A stretch of DNA of 64,000 nucleotides from positions 613,707 to 677,706 of the forward strand of contig NZ_KE136354.1 in the NCBI RefSeq assembly GCF_000406945.1, written 5' to 3'. The stretch is from Enterococcus dispar ATCC 51266. GTDB taxonomy: Bacteria > Bacillota > Bacilli > Lactobacillales > Enterococcaceae. This document shows positions 27,487 to 35,579 of this stretch, in pieces (positions within the stretch are counted from its first letter, which is position 1; each line of letters begins with the position of its first letter). Made by a program: the position numbers and the translations under genes. Below the pieces are notes generated by a model. The model made no database searches. It was not told where the DNA came from and saw only the letters and a list, made by a program, of their open reading frames with translations.

Positions 27487-28413
27487 ATGAAGATAAAAAT
27501 TGAACGGAATCAAAAGGAAAAGATTCAAAAAAAGAAGAAAGAACGAATCTTTTCAGTGGGCAAGCATCGAAAAATGGTACTTGCTCTTTGGCTTTTGTTG
27601 ACTTGTAGCCTTGTTTTTGGCATCTACAAAAATTTCACTGCTATTGATCAACACACGACTCATGAAAAAATAGTTGTACAAGAGAAGGTAGTGAATACTT
27701 CTGGCGTTGAAAGTTTTACGAAGGATTTTTCGAAAGATTACTTTTCATGGAAGAATAATAAAGATGTAATTGAAAAGAGAATGAGTAATCTCGGACAGTA
27801 CCTCACAGAAGAAGGTCTCGCTTTAACCCAAGAGATGGTTCGAGCGGATATTCCCACTAGTTCCGAAGTTCAATCCGTAAAAATCTTAGACGTTGAGAAG
27901 AGCTCGGAGGAATTTGTCGTTTCATTTTTAGTAGATCAAAAGATTACAGAGGGGAAAAAGACACAATCAGTTTCTTCTGCTTATCGAGTGACGATCTTTG
28001 AAGATGAAAATGGGAATCATGTTGTAACGAGTTTGCCTACCATGGTTGCAAAACCAGAAAAAGCGGAGTATGAAGTAAAACAAGTAGAAAGTGACTCAGA
28101 AATTGATGCCAAAACAACGGAAGAAATCACTGAATTTCTAGAGACATTTTTCAAGCTTTATCCGACCGCATCAGAAAATGAACTCGATTATTACGTAAAA
28201 TCTGATGCAATGCAACCAATCAACTCTAACTTAAAATTTGTGGAAATATTTAACACTGTTTTTCAAGGAATTGGCGAAGATATTCAAGTCAATGTTGATG
28301 TGAAATACTGCGATGTTTTTTCAAAAGCAATTAATTATTTTCAATATAGATTGAAAATACAAAAATACGGAACCTGGATGATTATTGAATCAAAAAAAAA
28401 GATTTATAACTAA
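27487..28413 (+). CDS. TcpC-like Orf13, second copy with a different C-terminus
   Basis: 308 residues. The first ~250 residues parallel copy A (membrane span MVLALWLLLTCSLVFGIY, same NTF2-like blocks). After QPINSNLKFVE the two proteins diverge completely: here IFNTVFQGIGEDIQVNVDVKY and an end at SKKKIYN. The C-terminal TcpC subdomain contributes to interaction with other channel proteins, so the copies may not be interchangeable. Confidence 0.88.
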   Translation: MKIKIERNQKEKIQKKKKERIFSVGKHRKMVLALWLLLTCSLVFGIYKNFTAIDQHTTHEKIVVQEKVVNTSGVESFTKDFSKDYFSWKNNKDVIEKRMSNLGQYLTEEGLALTQEMVRADIPTSSEVQSVKILDVEKSSEEFVVSFLVDQKITEGKKTQSVSSAYRVTIFEDENGNHVVTSLPTMVAKPEKAEYEVKQVESDSEIDAKTTEEITEFLETFFKLYPTASENELDYYVKSDAMQPINSNLKFVEIFNTVFQGIGEDIQVNVDVKYCDVFSKAINYFQYRLKIQKYGTWMIIESKKKIYN

Positions 28414-28744
28414 GAGATGACTAACCTAGTTTTTTGAGTATTGTAAATTAGTCATGGGAAACCGTATCGTAAATGATGCGGTTCCTTGTAATTTATATTT
28501 CATATATCAGAATCGATATAGTTTTTTAGAAATGAAATGATGAGGTAATAATTCAGATAGTGGGCTAATACTCATATACAAGTAATTTTGAACGAATATA
28601 GTTTTGTAAAAAAACTGTGGAAGGTATTGATTACGCTTGGATATAGGTCTTCTTGTACGTCTTTTTTCAATCGTTGAGATATTTTACTATTGAAGTATAC
28701 TGGAGTGGTAGAAAGAAACTTTTTATGAAAGTGTGGTTGGTACA
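28414..28744 (+). other. Intergenic region with promoter-like sequence for the AraC gene
   Basis: No gene. TTGAGA (28674-28679) and TATACT (28696-28701) with 16-base spacing give a plausible promoter for the regulator gene. An imperfect hairpin lies near 28455-28485 and an 8-base inverted repeat (ATGACTAA) at 28417-28455. Confidence 0.5.
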
Positions 28745-29935
28745 ATGAAAAGAGAAGTCATTTTAAGCAAATTAAAAAGGCAGATTTATGGTGGCAAGTT
28801 TCTTTTAGGTATTGCTACGGCAACTGGGATGAGTGCAGTTAACGCTAAACAAGGTGGAGCAGATTTAATACTAGCCTTAAATTCGGGCAAATTCAGACAA
28901 ATGGGGAGGAGTTCACTGGGAGGTTATTTACCATTTGCTAACAGTAATGACCTAGTAAAGGAATTTTCTACAAAAGAATTGTTGCCTGTGTTGGATGATT
29001 TCCCTGTATTATTTGGAGTAAATGCAACGGATCCCTTAATAAAATCAGATGAATTGATTCGTTATATCAAAGAATACAATTTTGCAGGGGTTGTAAATTA
29101 TCCGACGGTTAGTTTGATTGATGGCAAGTTTAGAGAGGCTCTAGAAGAAGAGGAAATTACCTTTTTTCAAGAGGTAGAGTTTATAGAGCTTGCCAAAAAT
29201 AATGGGTTATTTACTATGGGGTTTGTAACAAATAAGAAGGAAGCTGAACAAATGGATAAGGTTGGACCAGATATTGTGTGTATACACTTAGGTCTTACTG
29301 AAGGAGGAAATTTAGGTGCAAAAAAAATGCACTCCTTTGAAAATATGCTCAGTACTATTCAAGAAATTTGTGCAAAGTTGATTGAGCGGAAATCGAAGAG
29401 CATCATCATGGTTTACGGCGGTCCAATAAATGACTTAACAGAAGTGCGCTACATTTATAATAAATTTCCTGAAATAAAGGGATATATTGGTGGATCAACC
29501 TTCGAAAGAATTAATTCAGAACAAATCCTCTCTTCTCAGATTAAATCATTCAAAGATGCTACGCACACACAACACGATAACTTAACTATCCAGATTTTAG
29601 AAGGTATTGAAAAATATTATGATTATGTTGACTTTGTAAAAAAATACATAAGTGAAAATTATTCGACAACCATTTATATTAGTGATTTAGCAGATTTTAC
29701 CAATTTATCTTCAAGCTATCTAAGTGATCTTTTTAAACGAAAAGTAGGTGTAAGTTTTACTGAGTACCTAATCAAGTTTCGGCTAAATAAGGCTATTGAA
29801 TTAATGAACTCAACGAACTTAAGATTGGTAGAAATTGCAAGTAGCGTCGGTTATTCTGATTACGCACAATTTAATAAGATTTTCAAAAAATATATGAAAC
29901 AATCACCAAAAAAGTACAGAGAATCTAATATATAA
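28745..29935 (+). CDS. AraC-family regulator fused to a PEP-hydrolase-like TIM barrel
   Basis: 396 residues from ATG 28745 (an in-frame GTG at 28733 is possible). Residues 1-275 are homologous over their whole length to the enzyme-like protein at 31257-32087: GIATATGMSAVNAKQGGADL, YPTVSLIDG, HLGLTEGGNLGAKK and YGGPINDL parallel its [30 protein letters not shown] and HGGPIAEP. Residues 300-396 are two AraC helix-turn-helix motifs (IYISDLADFTNLSSSYLSDL; VEIASSVGYSDYAQFNKIFKKY). So the sensor domain of the regulator is a copy of the enzyme it probably controls. AraC proteins act as dimers or monomers on DNA upstream of target operons, here likely 30035-32087. Confidence 0.88.
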   Translation: MKREVILSKLKRQIYGGKFLLGIATATGMSAVNAKQGGADLILALNSGKFRQMGRSSLGGYLPFANSNDLVKEFSTKELLPVLDDFPVLFGVNATDPLIKSDELIRYIKEYNFAGVVNYPTVSLIDGKFREALEEEEITFFQEVEFIELAKNNGLFTMGFVTNKKEAEQMDKVGPDIVCIHLGLTEGGNLGAKKMHSFENMLSTIQEICAKLIERKSKSIIMVYGGPINDLTEVRYIYNKFPEIKGYIGGSTFERINSEQILSSQIKSFKDATHTQHDNLTIQILEGIEKYYDYVDFVKKYISENYSTTIYISDLADFTNLSSSYLSDLFKRKVGVSFTEYLIKFRLNKAIELMNSTNLRLVEIASSVGYSDYAQFNKIFKKYMKQSPKKYRESNI

Positions 29936-29959
29936 ACTATTTCATCACGATGTGAAACG

Positions 29960-30009
29960 TTTTCAATCGGTCCTGATATACCTATAATCAACTTGTAAGC
30001 AGTTAACTG
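29960..30009 (+). promoter_or_regulatory. Promoter and palindromes upstream of the Tm-1-like operon
   Basis: TATAAT at 29983-29988 with TTTTCA at 29960-29965 (17-base spacing). The -35 overlaps the partly palindromic GAAACGTTTTC (29954-29964), which is one base short of a typical cre site. The perfect palindrome CAGTTAACTG lies at 30000-30009. Either could be the AraC or CcpA target; this is inference. Confidence 0.45.
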
Positions 30010-30034
30010 TGACTAAATAAGGAGGTAAAAACGA

Positions 30035-31264
30035 TTGAAAACTGTTGCCTTAGTAGGAACTTTTGATTCAAAAGGGACAGAGTACCAGTACATTAAACAG
30101 CTTTTAGAAAAACTTGATTTGAATGTATTTACCATTCATACAGGGGTATTTGAACCATTTTTTACTCCAGATGTTGATGTTTCTGAAATTGCTGCCGAGG
30201 TTCAAGAAAATATTGAGACAATCCGTAAGCGCAATGATCGAGCTTATGCCACGGATGTTTTGTCTAAAGGGTTAGAACAGTTGCTTCCTAAACTATTTAA
30301 AAAAGGGCTTTTTGATGGGGTTCTATCCTTTGGGGGAACTGGCGGGACTTCGCTTGTGGCACCTGGCATGAGAAAATTACCGATTGGTATTCCCAAAATG
30401 ATTGTTTCAACAGTCGCTTCAGGAGATACTAGTGTTTATGTTGGGACCAGTGACATCATCATGATGCCTTCAATTGTAGATGTATCAGGATTAAATAAGA
30501 TATCAAAACGAATTTTTGGGAATGCTGTTTCAGCGATAGCTGGATTGCTAAATTATCGTATTGAAAATGAAGTGGATGAACATCCTCTAGTGGCCGCTAC
30601 TATGTTTGGTGTGACAACGCCTGCTGTAAATTTTGCTCGAGAATATCTTGAGCAAAATGGTTACGAAGTATTGGTATTTCATGCAACTGGGATTGGCGGT
30701 CAGACCATGGAATCTCTAGTTTCGGATGGGTATTTTGCAGGAGTACTTGATTTGACGACGACTGAATGGGCCGACGAGTTGGTCGGTGGAGTTTTAAAGG
30801 CAGGTGAAAATAGGTTAGAAGCTGCAGCTTTAGCAAAAGTTCCTCAAGTTGTATCTTTAGGTGCAATGGATATGGTAAATTTTGGACCATTTGATACAGT
30901 TCCAGAGAAGTTCAAAAATAGGAACTTCTATAAGCATAACCCAACAGTAACTCTGATGAGAACTTCTGTTGAAGAAAGTCGAGAATTGGGCAAAATCGTA
31001 GCAAAAAAATTGAATATGGCACAGATAGAGACAGTACTGCTTATCCCAAACGGTGGTTTTTCTTCTATTGATGTTGTAGATGGCCCATTCTATTATCCAG
31101 AAGCTGATAAAGCGCTAATTGAATCAATTAAGGAAAATCTTGACAATGACAATGTAAGAATAATTGAAAAAGAACAAGCAATAAATAATAAGGAATTTGC
31201 AGAACTTTCTGCGCAACAATTAATTAATTTAATGAATAAAGAAGGAGACATAATCAATGAATAG
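30035..31264 (+). CDS. Tm-1-like ATP-binding (UPF0261) protein
   Basis: 409 residues from TTG 30035 with AAGGAGG 10 bases upstream. The family's motifs are present: [14 protein letters not shown] at the start, [41 protein letters not shown] and [12 protein letters not shown]. In plants the same domain forms the N-terminal ATP-binding half of the tomato Tm-1 protein, whose C-terminal half is a TIM barrel; here the two halves are separate adjacent genes. The bacterial reaction is not known. The stop overlaps the next start by 8 bases. Confidence 0.9.
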   Translation: MKTVALVGTFDSKGTEYQYIKQLLEKLDLNVFTIHTGVFEPFFTPDVDVSEIAAEVQENIETIRKRNDRAYATDVLSKGLEQLLPKLFKKGLFDGVLSFGGTGGTSLVAPGMRKLPIGIPKMIVSTVASGDTSVYVGTSDIIMMPSIVDVSGLNKISKRIFGNAVSAIAGLLNYRIENEVDEHPLVAATMFGVTTPAVNFAREYLEQNGYEVLVFHATGIGGQTMESLVSDGYFAGVLDLTTTEWADELVGGVLKAGENRLEAAALAKVPQVVSLGAMDMVNFGPFDTVPEKFKNRNFYKHNPTVTLMRTSVEESRELGKIVAKKLNMAQIETVLLIPNGGFSSIDVVDGPFYYPEADKALIESIKENLDNDNVRIIEKEQAINNKEFAELSAQQLINLMNKEGDIINE

Positions 31265-32087
31265 TCAAACACGAAAAGAAGTCATTACGAATTTTAAAGA
31301 GAAAGTTAATAAGGGAGAGATTCTTGTTGGCGTAGGCGCTGGAACAGGGATTACTGCAAAAAGTAGTGAAGCTGGCGGAGCTGATATGTTGATTGTTTAC
31401 AACTCTGGTCGTTACAGAATGGCAGGGAGAGGTTCATTAGCAGGCCTTCTTTCCTATGGAGATGCAAATCAAATTGTTGTTGAGATGGGACAAGAAGTTT
31501 TGCCCGTTGTGAATGAAACGCCTGTATTGGCCGGTGTTTGCGGAACGGATCCTTTCCGAGTAATGGAGATCTATTTGAAACAGTTGAAAGAACAAGGATT
31601 TAATGGAGTTCAAAATTTTCCTACAGTTGGTTTAATCGATGGTGTATTTAGACAAAACTTGGAAGAAACTGGGATGGGGTACGATTTAGAAGTTGATATG
31701 ATTAAAAAAGCACATGAATTAGACATGTTAACAACACCGTATGTCTTTGATCCTGAACAAGCCCGAAAAATGGCAGAAGCTGGAGCGGATATTCTAGTTG
31801 CACATATGGGATTAACCACTAAAGGTACAATTGGTGCCAAAACAGCATTGACCCTTGACGATTGTGTAGAAAAAATTGAAGCAATTATTGATGCCGGTAG
31901 AAAAGTGAACCCTGAAATCATGGTAATTTGCCATGGTGGCCCAATTGCTGAACCCGAAGATGCTAAATATATTATTGAAAAAACAAAGGGAATTGATGGT
32001 TTCTTTGGTGCTTCCAGTATTGAGCGCTTTGCAGCTGAAAAAGGTATCAGAGAACAAACAGCTGCATTTAAAAAGATTAAGAATTAA
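31257..32087 (+). CDS. PEP-hydrolase-family TIM-barrel protein (Tm-1 C-terminal half homologue)
   Basis: 276 residues, ATG 31257 with GAAGGAG upstream. Blocks typical of PF09370-type proteins are [67 protein letters not shown] and [13 protein letters not shown]. The fold is predicted as a TIM barrel; a phosphoenolpyruvate-hydrolase-like activity is a family name rather than proof. It forms an operon with the Tm-1-like gene. The AraC regulator upstream carries a paralogue of this whole protein. Confidence 0.9.
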   Translation: MNSQTRKEVITNFKEKVNKGEILVGVGAGTGITAKSSEAGGADMLIVYNSGRYRMAGRGSLAGLLSYGDANQIVVEMGQEVLPVVNETPVLAGVCGTDPFRVMEIYLKQLKEQGFNGVQNFPTVGLIDGVFRQNLEETGMGYDLEVDMIKKAHELDMLTTPYVFDPEQARKMAEAGADILVAHMGLTTKGTIGAKTALTLDDCVEKIEAIIDAGRKVNPEIMVICHGGPIAEPEDAKYIIEKTKGIDGFFGASSIERFAAEKGIREQTAAFKKIKN

Positions 32088-32331
32088 TAGAGTTTGTTTT
32101 TTATATCAAAATCGTTAATAAAAATTTTCTTGGTTTTTCTAATTGGGACATCTAATGAAATTTGTTTCTAGCATATATTGACGATTTTGTAAGAAATCAG
32201 TATATATAACATACTAGATACTTTTTTTTAAAATATAGTTAAGTTGTTTATAGTTTTAAGCAAAGACTAACTTCAAGAGAGAGAGAAAAGATAGTATGAG
32301 GTTTTTATGTGAACTGATGAAACAAAACTAC

Positions 32332-32359
32332 AGTCCAGCACTCTTTTGAGTGCTGGACT
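32332..32359. terminator. Bidirectional terminator
   Basis: AGTCCAGCACTC and its complement around TTTT, followed by TATTTT. It lies between the convergent operon end at 32087 and the Mga-like gene. The preceding 240 bases hold no gene. Confidence 0.8.
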
Positions 32360-32363
32360 TATT

Positions 32364-33890
32364 TTAATACTTATAAATACTGTTCTGCTTTTGTACTATG
32401 GACAGATCAAAGTCTTGTTTATTATTCACGATTTCATTGTAGACAGTGAGTATGTTCTCAAAATCTTTTGGAGTAGGATTTGAATGGATAGATACTACGG
32501 TACACTCTGGTACGAACAGTGAGGGAAGATTAGTTATCAAAAGATCGTACTTGCACATTCTTTCTCTAACTGAGGTAAGGCTAGTAGCATCAATCAAATC
32601 CACATTCACTCGCGTTTTTAAATGATATATAATATCTTCTTTCAAAAAATTACAGTGTTCGTAGCTCGTATTGAAAAAGAGTCCAGTCTTAATAGTTGGT
32701 GATTTTTGTTCCAATTGATCAGATAATGAGTCCCATGAAGTGACCACCATAAATAGTAGTCGATTAATAACGGAATCATCTACGTAAATTGGTAAATCAT
32801 TATTTAAAAAATAACGATTTATGATTTCTTTGACTCTTTGTGTAAATCCTTCGTAATAATTATTGAGATTGATAAAAAATTCTTCATTAGGATTATAAAG
32901 GATTTTTGCAGGTCCCCAAATATAAGTGGTTGCGTTGTATAGATAAAGCATAAGTTCTTCTTTATTAGAAAGGATTAGATTTTCCTTTTCAATAATTGAA
33001 TTTAGTGTATTTTCTATCGCGACACGAAGATGATTAATTTTTGGATTTAAGGAGCATTTTTGTTTTAAATCTGTCATTGACCATGCATATTTGTCGTTGA
33101 AAAATATATAAAATAATCGATATATGCTCTTTGAGGTTATCTCAGTGTGATAGTGTTGAAAAAGTTTTTGAGTTAACTCTTCTGAAAAAGTAAACCCATG
33201 TTTTTGGTCATTTTGTGATTGGCTTGGAAGTAAATGACCTCTACGAATGCGTATAAAATTAATAAATAACATAGTTCTAAATTTATTTACATAAGAATAG
33301 GTTTGGCGTGCAGGAGTTTGTAAAAATGGGTAGCAATGCATAAACTCTTGCATGACCTCATCCATCAATTCAACATCTCTCTCAGTAATTACTTTTTCAA
33401 TGAGTCCATATTTTTCGATTAAGTAGCAAAAATAGAACCAGCATATTTTTCTTTCATCACCGATTATGTCCATATAAGTACAGTCAATGTGAAAGTCGAA
33501 AGGTGCTAAAAGTTCATTGATTGTTCCTATCTTTCTTTTCAATGTAGAAATGCTGAGGAAAAGATGATCAGCTAAAGAGGGCAAGTTGGTATGTCTACTT
33601 AAAAAGATTTCTTCAAGTATGGAGAATCTTGCAGACTGATTGTAAAGTGCAGAAAAAATAAAAAAAGGATTTTGATCAGGCATGAGAATTAGCCGTACCC
33701 CAAGTTGTTTACTACTTTCCAGTTTAGCTGGGTTGATGTATCGGTTGATATCTCCAATGCTTTTACGAACTGTGCTTTCAGAGATTTGGGTAAATTTCGA
33801 AATAGTACTTATTTTTTCCCAGTCTCTATAAATGAGAAATTTAATGATTTGATAGTGTCGTTGTAAGCTTTTTTCTAATAATGTTTCCAT
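32364..33890 (-). CDS. Mga-family transcription regulator
   Basis: 508 residues from ATG 33890, with GGAGG 8 bases upstream; an earlier in-frame ATG lacks a site. Two N-terminal helix-turn-helix domains are visible (STISKFTQISESTVRKSIGD; HLFLSISTLKRKIGTINELL). A PRD-like centre follows, and a C-terminal EIIB-like domain (VNVDLIDATSLTSVRERM, YDLLITNLPSLF). Mga proteins activate surface-protein genes in streptococci and enterococci. It is divergent from the WxL-like cluster, its likely target. Confidence 0.85.
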   Translation of the reverse strand: METLLEKSLQRHYQIIKFLIYRDWEKISTISKFTQISESTVRKSIGDINRYINPAKLESSKQLGVRLILMPDQNPFFIFSALYNQSARFSILEEIFLSRHTNLPSLADHLFLSISTLKRKIGTINELLAPFDFHIDCTYMDIIGDERKICWFYFCYLIEKYGLIEKVITERDVELMDEVMQEFMHCYPFLQTPARQTYSYVNKFRTMLFINFIRIRRGHLLPSQSQNDQKHGFTFSEELTQKLFQHYHTEITSKSIYRLFYIFFNDKYAWSMTDLKQKCSLNPKINHLRVAIENTLNSIIEKENLILSNKEELMLYLYNATTYIWGPAKILYNPNEEFFINLNNYYEGFTQRVKEIINRYFLNNDLPIYVDDSVINRLLFMVVTSWDSLSDQLEQKSPTIKTGLFFNTSYEHCNFLKEDIIYHLKTRVNVDLIDATSLTSVRERMCKYDLLITNLPSLFVPECTVVSIHSNPTPKDFENILTVYNEIVNNKQDFDLSIVQKQNSIYKY

Positions 33891-33907
33891 ATGGAGCCTC
33901 CAATAGT

Positions 33908-33919
33908 TAACGAACGTTA
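33908..33919. promoter_or_regulatory. Palindrome in the mga-like/surface-gene divergent region
   Basis: TAACGAACGTTA (5-base arms, two central bases) 18 bases upstream of the regulator start. A possible operator for the divergent genes; inferred from position only. Confidence 0.3.
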
Positions 33920-34051
33920 GATTAAAAATGAACTTTCTCGATGAGAAGGATTGTTCTATAGTTATTACCGTTGTTGGAAACATAGGTAAGCTGACAAGCT
34001 ACAATTATTATAACAACATTAGAGTAAGAAAAACAATGGAAGGTAAGGAGA

Positions 34052-34570
34052 ATGGAAAGAAAAAAACGGTCAAGAGTTGTTATCCTTTTAATTTTGTTGA
34101 TAGCTCTGTTAGTGGGAAGTGTGTACTACTATTTTTTAACTCATCAAACTGCTCCCAATGTAGTTGCTGGCGAAACTGGTGGAAAATCAGGTGAGTTTGT
34201 AAAGGATATGAGCGAAAAAGAGTTTGAAGAGCTTCTTCAATCAAAGGCGGATAAAAGCGAAGTACGTTTGAAAATGAATTCTGATATGGTTTTTGAATCA
34301 TCATCAGAGGTTGGCGAGGTAAGTATATTAAATCCGGCAGGTAATCAATATGCTATACGCGTTCAGACTACAATTGATGGAGAGAATAAAGTTGTTTATG
34401 ATTCAGGTCTCATTAAGCCAAAACAATATGTATCCCAAGGAAAATTAAGCACTACCATCAAAAAAGGTGTTTATAAAACTCAAAATTTAGTCACCTATTA
34501 TGAGAACGATAAGGCACAAAAAAAGGTTGGAGAAACCCTGGTAGTAGGGCAATTATCTGTGAATAACTAG
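34052..34570 (+). CDS. Membrane-anchored extracellular protein of the WxL-like cluster
   Basis: 172 residues; AAGGAG precedes the ATG. A basic start and one span (VVILLILLIALLVGSVYYYFL) anchor an extracellular domain. The domain (VSILNPAGNQYAIRVQTTI, VVYDSGLIKPKQYV, LSTTIKKGVYKTQNLVTYY) reads like a beta sandwich often found beside WxL genes. No named family could be assigned with certainty. It is first in a run of four surface genes. Confidence 0.75.
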   Translation: MERKKRSRVVILLILLIALLVGSVYYYFLTHQTAPNVVAGETGGKSGEFVKDMSEKEFEELLQSKADKSEVRLKMNSDMVFESSSEVGEVSILNPAGNQYAIRVQTTIDGENKVVYDSGLIKPKQYVSQGKLSTTIKKGVYKTQNLVTYYENDKAQKKVGETLVVGQLSVNN

Positions 34571-34611
34571 AATATCTAGTTATAAATAATAGAAACAATG
34601 GAGGAACAAAA

Positions 34612-35262
34612 ATGAAAAAAACGCAATTTGTAGCACTTTTCGGTGTAGTCGCATTTGGAGGAGCAGCATTATTAGGGCCATCAGCTGCGTTTGCCTATGA
34701 AGATGGTCAACCAGATCCGAATACCCAACCACAGGAAGTCAAAAAACAAGATTCTGCTACTATTCCGGCAGAAGGAACATTTAAAGAATTTGACCCAACA
34801 GATCCAACAGACCCGACTCAACCAGATCCAGATCCAACAGATCCTGCATGGGTTGATGTTAAAATTCCAACAAAAATCTTATTTGGTCAAACGGATGTAA
34901 GTACAGGTATTATTTCTCCACTATATGAAATTGAAAATCTTTCCTCAAAAGGAGTTAAGATTTCTGTTAACGATTTTAAGGATAGTGGTACACCGGGAGG
35001 ATCTGGAAGTCAAACGGATGCTGAAAAAATTAGTGATAAGTTGACTTTGAACTTAACCAATAAAACTGCAAACAGAGACATTGCTTTGCACACGACAGAT
35101 CCGCAAAATCCTGCTCAATTCCCGGCGGAAATTGGTACTTTGAATCCAACTGGAGACAAGCTTGAATTTAAATTAAGCGGTGGAGTAGCAACAGGGTTTA
35201 ATTTTGAAAAGAATGCTTTAAATCCACAATATGATTTAGTTCTTAAGTTTGAAGTTCAATAG
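34612..35262 (+). CDS. Secreted WxL-like surface protein
   Basis: 216 residues with AGGAGG-like site upstream. A signal peptide (ends PSAAFA) is followed by a Asp/Thr/Pro-rich linker (DPTDPTDPTQPDPDPTDP, about residues 62-82) and a C-terminal beta domain (WVDVKIPTKILFGQTD ... YDLVLKFEVQ). The same domain closes the large protein at 35566-37695 (LIDVTIPQKVIFGSTD). WxL proteins bind the peptidoglycan non-covalently; no literal W-x-L motif is visible here, so the assignment is by cluster and fold pattern. Confidence 0.75.
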   Translation: MKKTQFVALFGVVAFGGAALLGPSAAFAYEDGQPDPNTQPQEVKKQDSATIPAEGTFKEFDPTDPTDPTQPDPDPTDPAWVDVKIPTKILFGQTDVSTGIISPLYEIENLSSKGVKISVNDFKDSGTPGGSGSQTDAEKISDKLTLNLTNKTANRDIALHTTDPQNPAQFPAEIGTLNPTGDKLEFKLSGGVATGFNFEKNALNPQYDLVLKFEVQ

Positions 35263-35270
35263 GAATTGAT

Positions 35271-35579
35271 ATGAAAAAATACTATGGTTTTATAGTGCTA
35301 TCGTTAGTAATCATTCTAACTTTTATTTGTCCAATCGAGACCTTCGCTGAGTCATCAAGTATTCAGTTTAATCATATTCCGATTGAGGGAATCATTGGCA
35401 AAGGAAGCGACCAACATTCTAATGTAATTGATGAAAACCAAAATGATAAGATGGATAAATTACCACAATTAGGCAATGAAGGAGATAATAGTAAATTTCT
35501 CTCCTTCATTGGAGTGGTCCTTATGCTTATCGCTTTAGAGCTGAGGTTTCTATTGGGAGGTGCTTATGAAAAAAAGTAG
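35271..35579 (+). CDS. Small cell-wall-anchored protein with LPQLG sorting signal
   Basis: 102 residues. A signal peptide (FIVLSLVIILTFICPIETFAE) and a short extracellular part end in KLPQLGNEGDN, a hydrophobic span (FLSFIGVVLMLIALELRFLLG) and a short charged tail, the layout of sortase substrates. The motif LPQLG has Leu where Thr is usual. Small LPxTG proteins of this kind are the cscD member of csc/WxL clusters. It overlaps the next gene. Confidence 0.8.
   Translation: MKKYYGFIVLSLVIILTFICPIETFAESSSIQFNHIPIEGIIGKGSDQHSNVIDENQNDKMDKLPQLGNEGDNSKFLSFIGVVLMLIALELRFLLGGAYEKK

Larger units (their letters stand above)
24137..28245 (+). repeat. Direct repeat, copy B of the orf16-end/orf15/orf14/orf13 block
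   Basis: Matches 4238-8346 co-linearly with an offset of 19,899 bases. The left edge is the sortase junction and the right edge lies in orf13 where the two copies stop resembling each other. Copy B has no orf17 and only the end of orf16. Confidence 0.9.

Noticed and set aside
29951..29966. Reading the palindrome at the Tm-1 operon promoter as a true cre site
   Set aside because: It is one base short of the consensus; kept only as a possible operator.
33928..34194. 88-codon open frame overlapping the 34052 gene
   Set aside because: No ribosome binding site; the overlapping frame has a signal anchor, AAGGAG and operon context.
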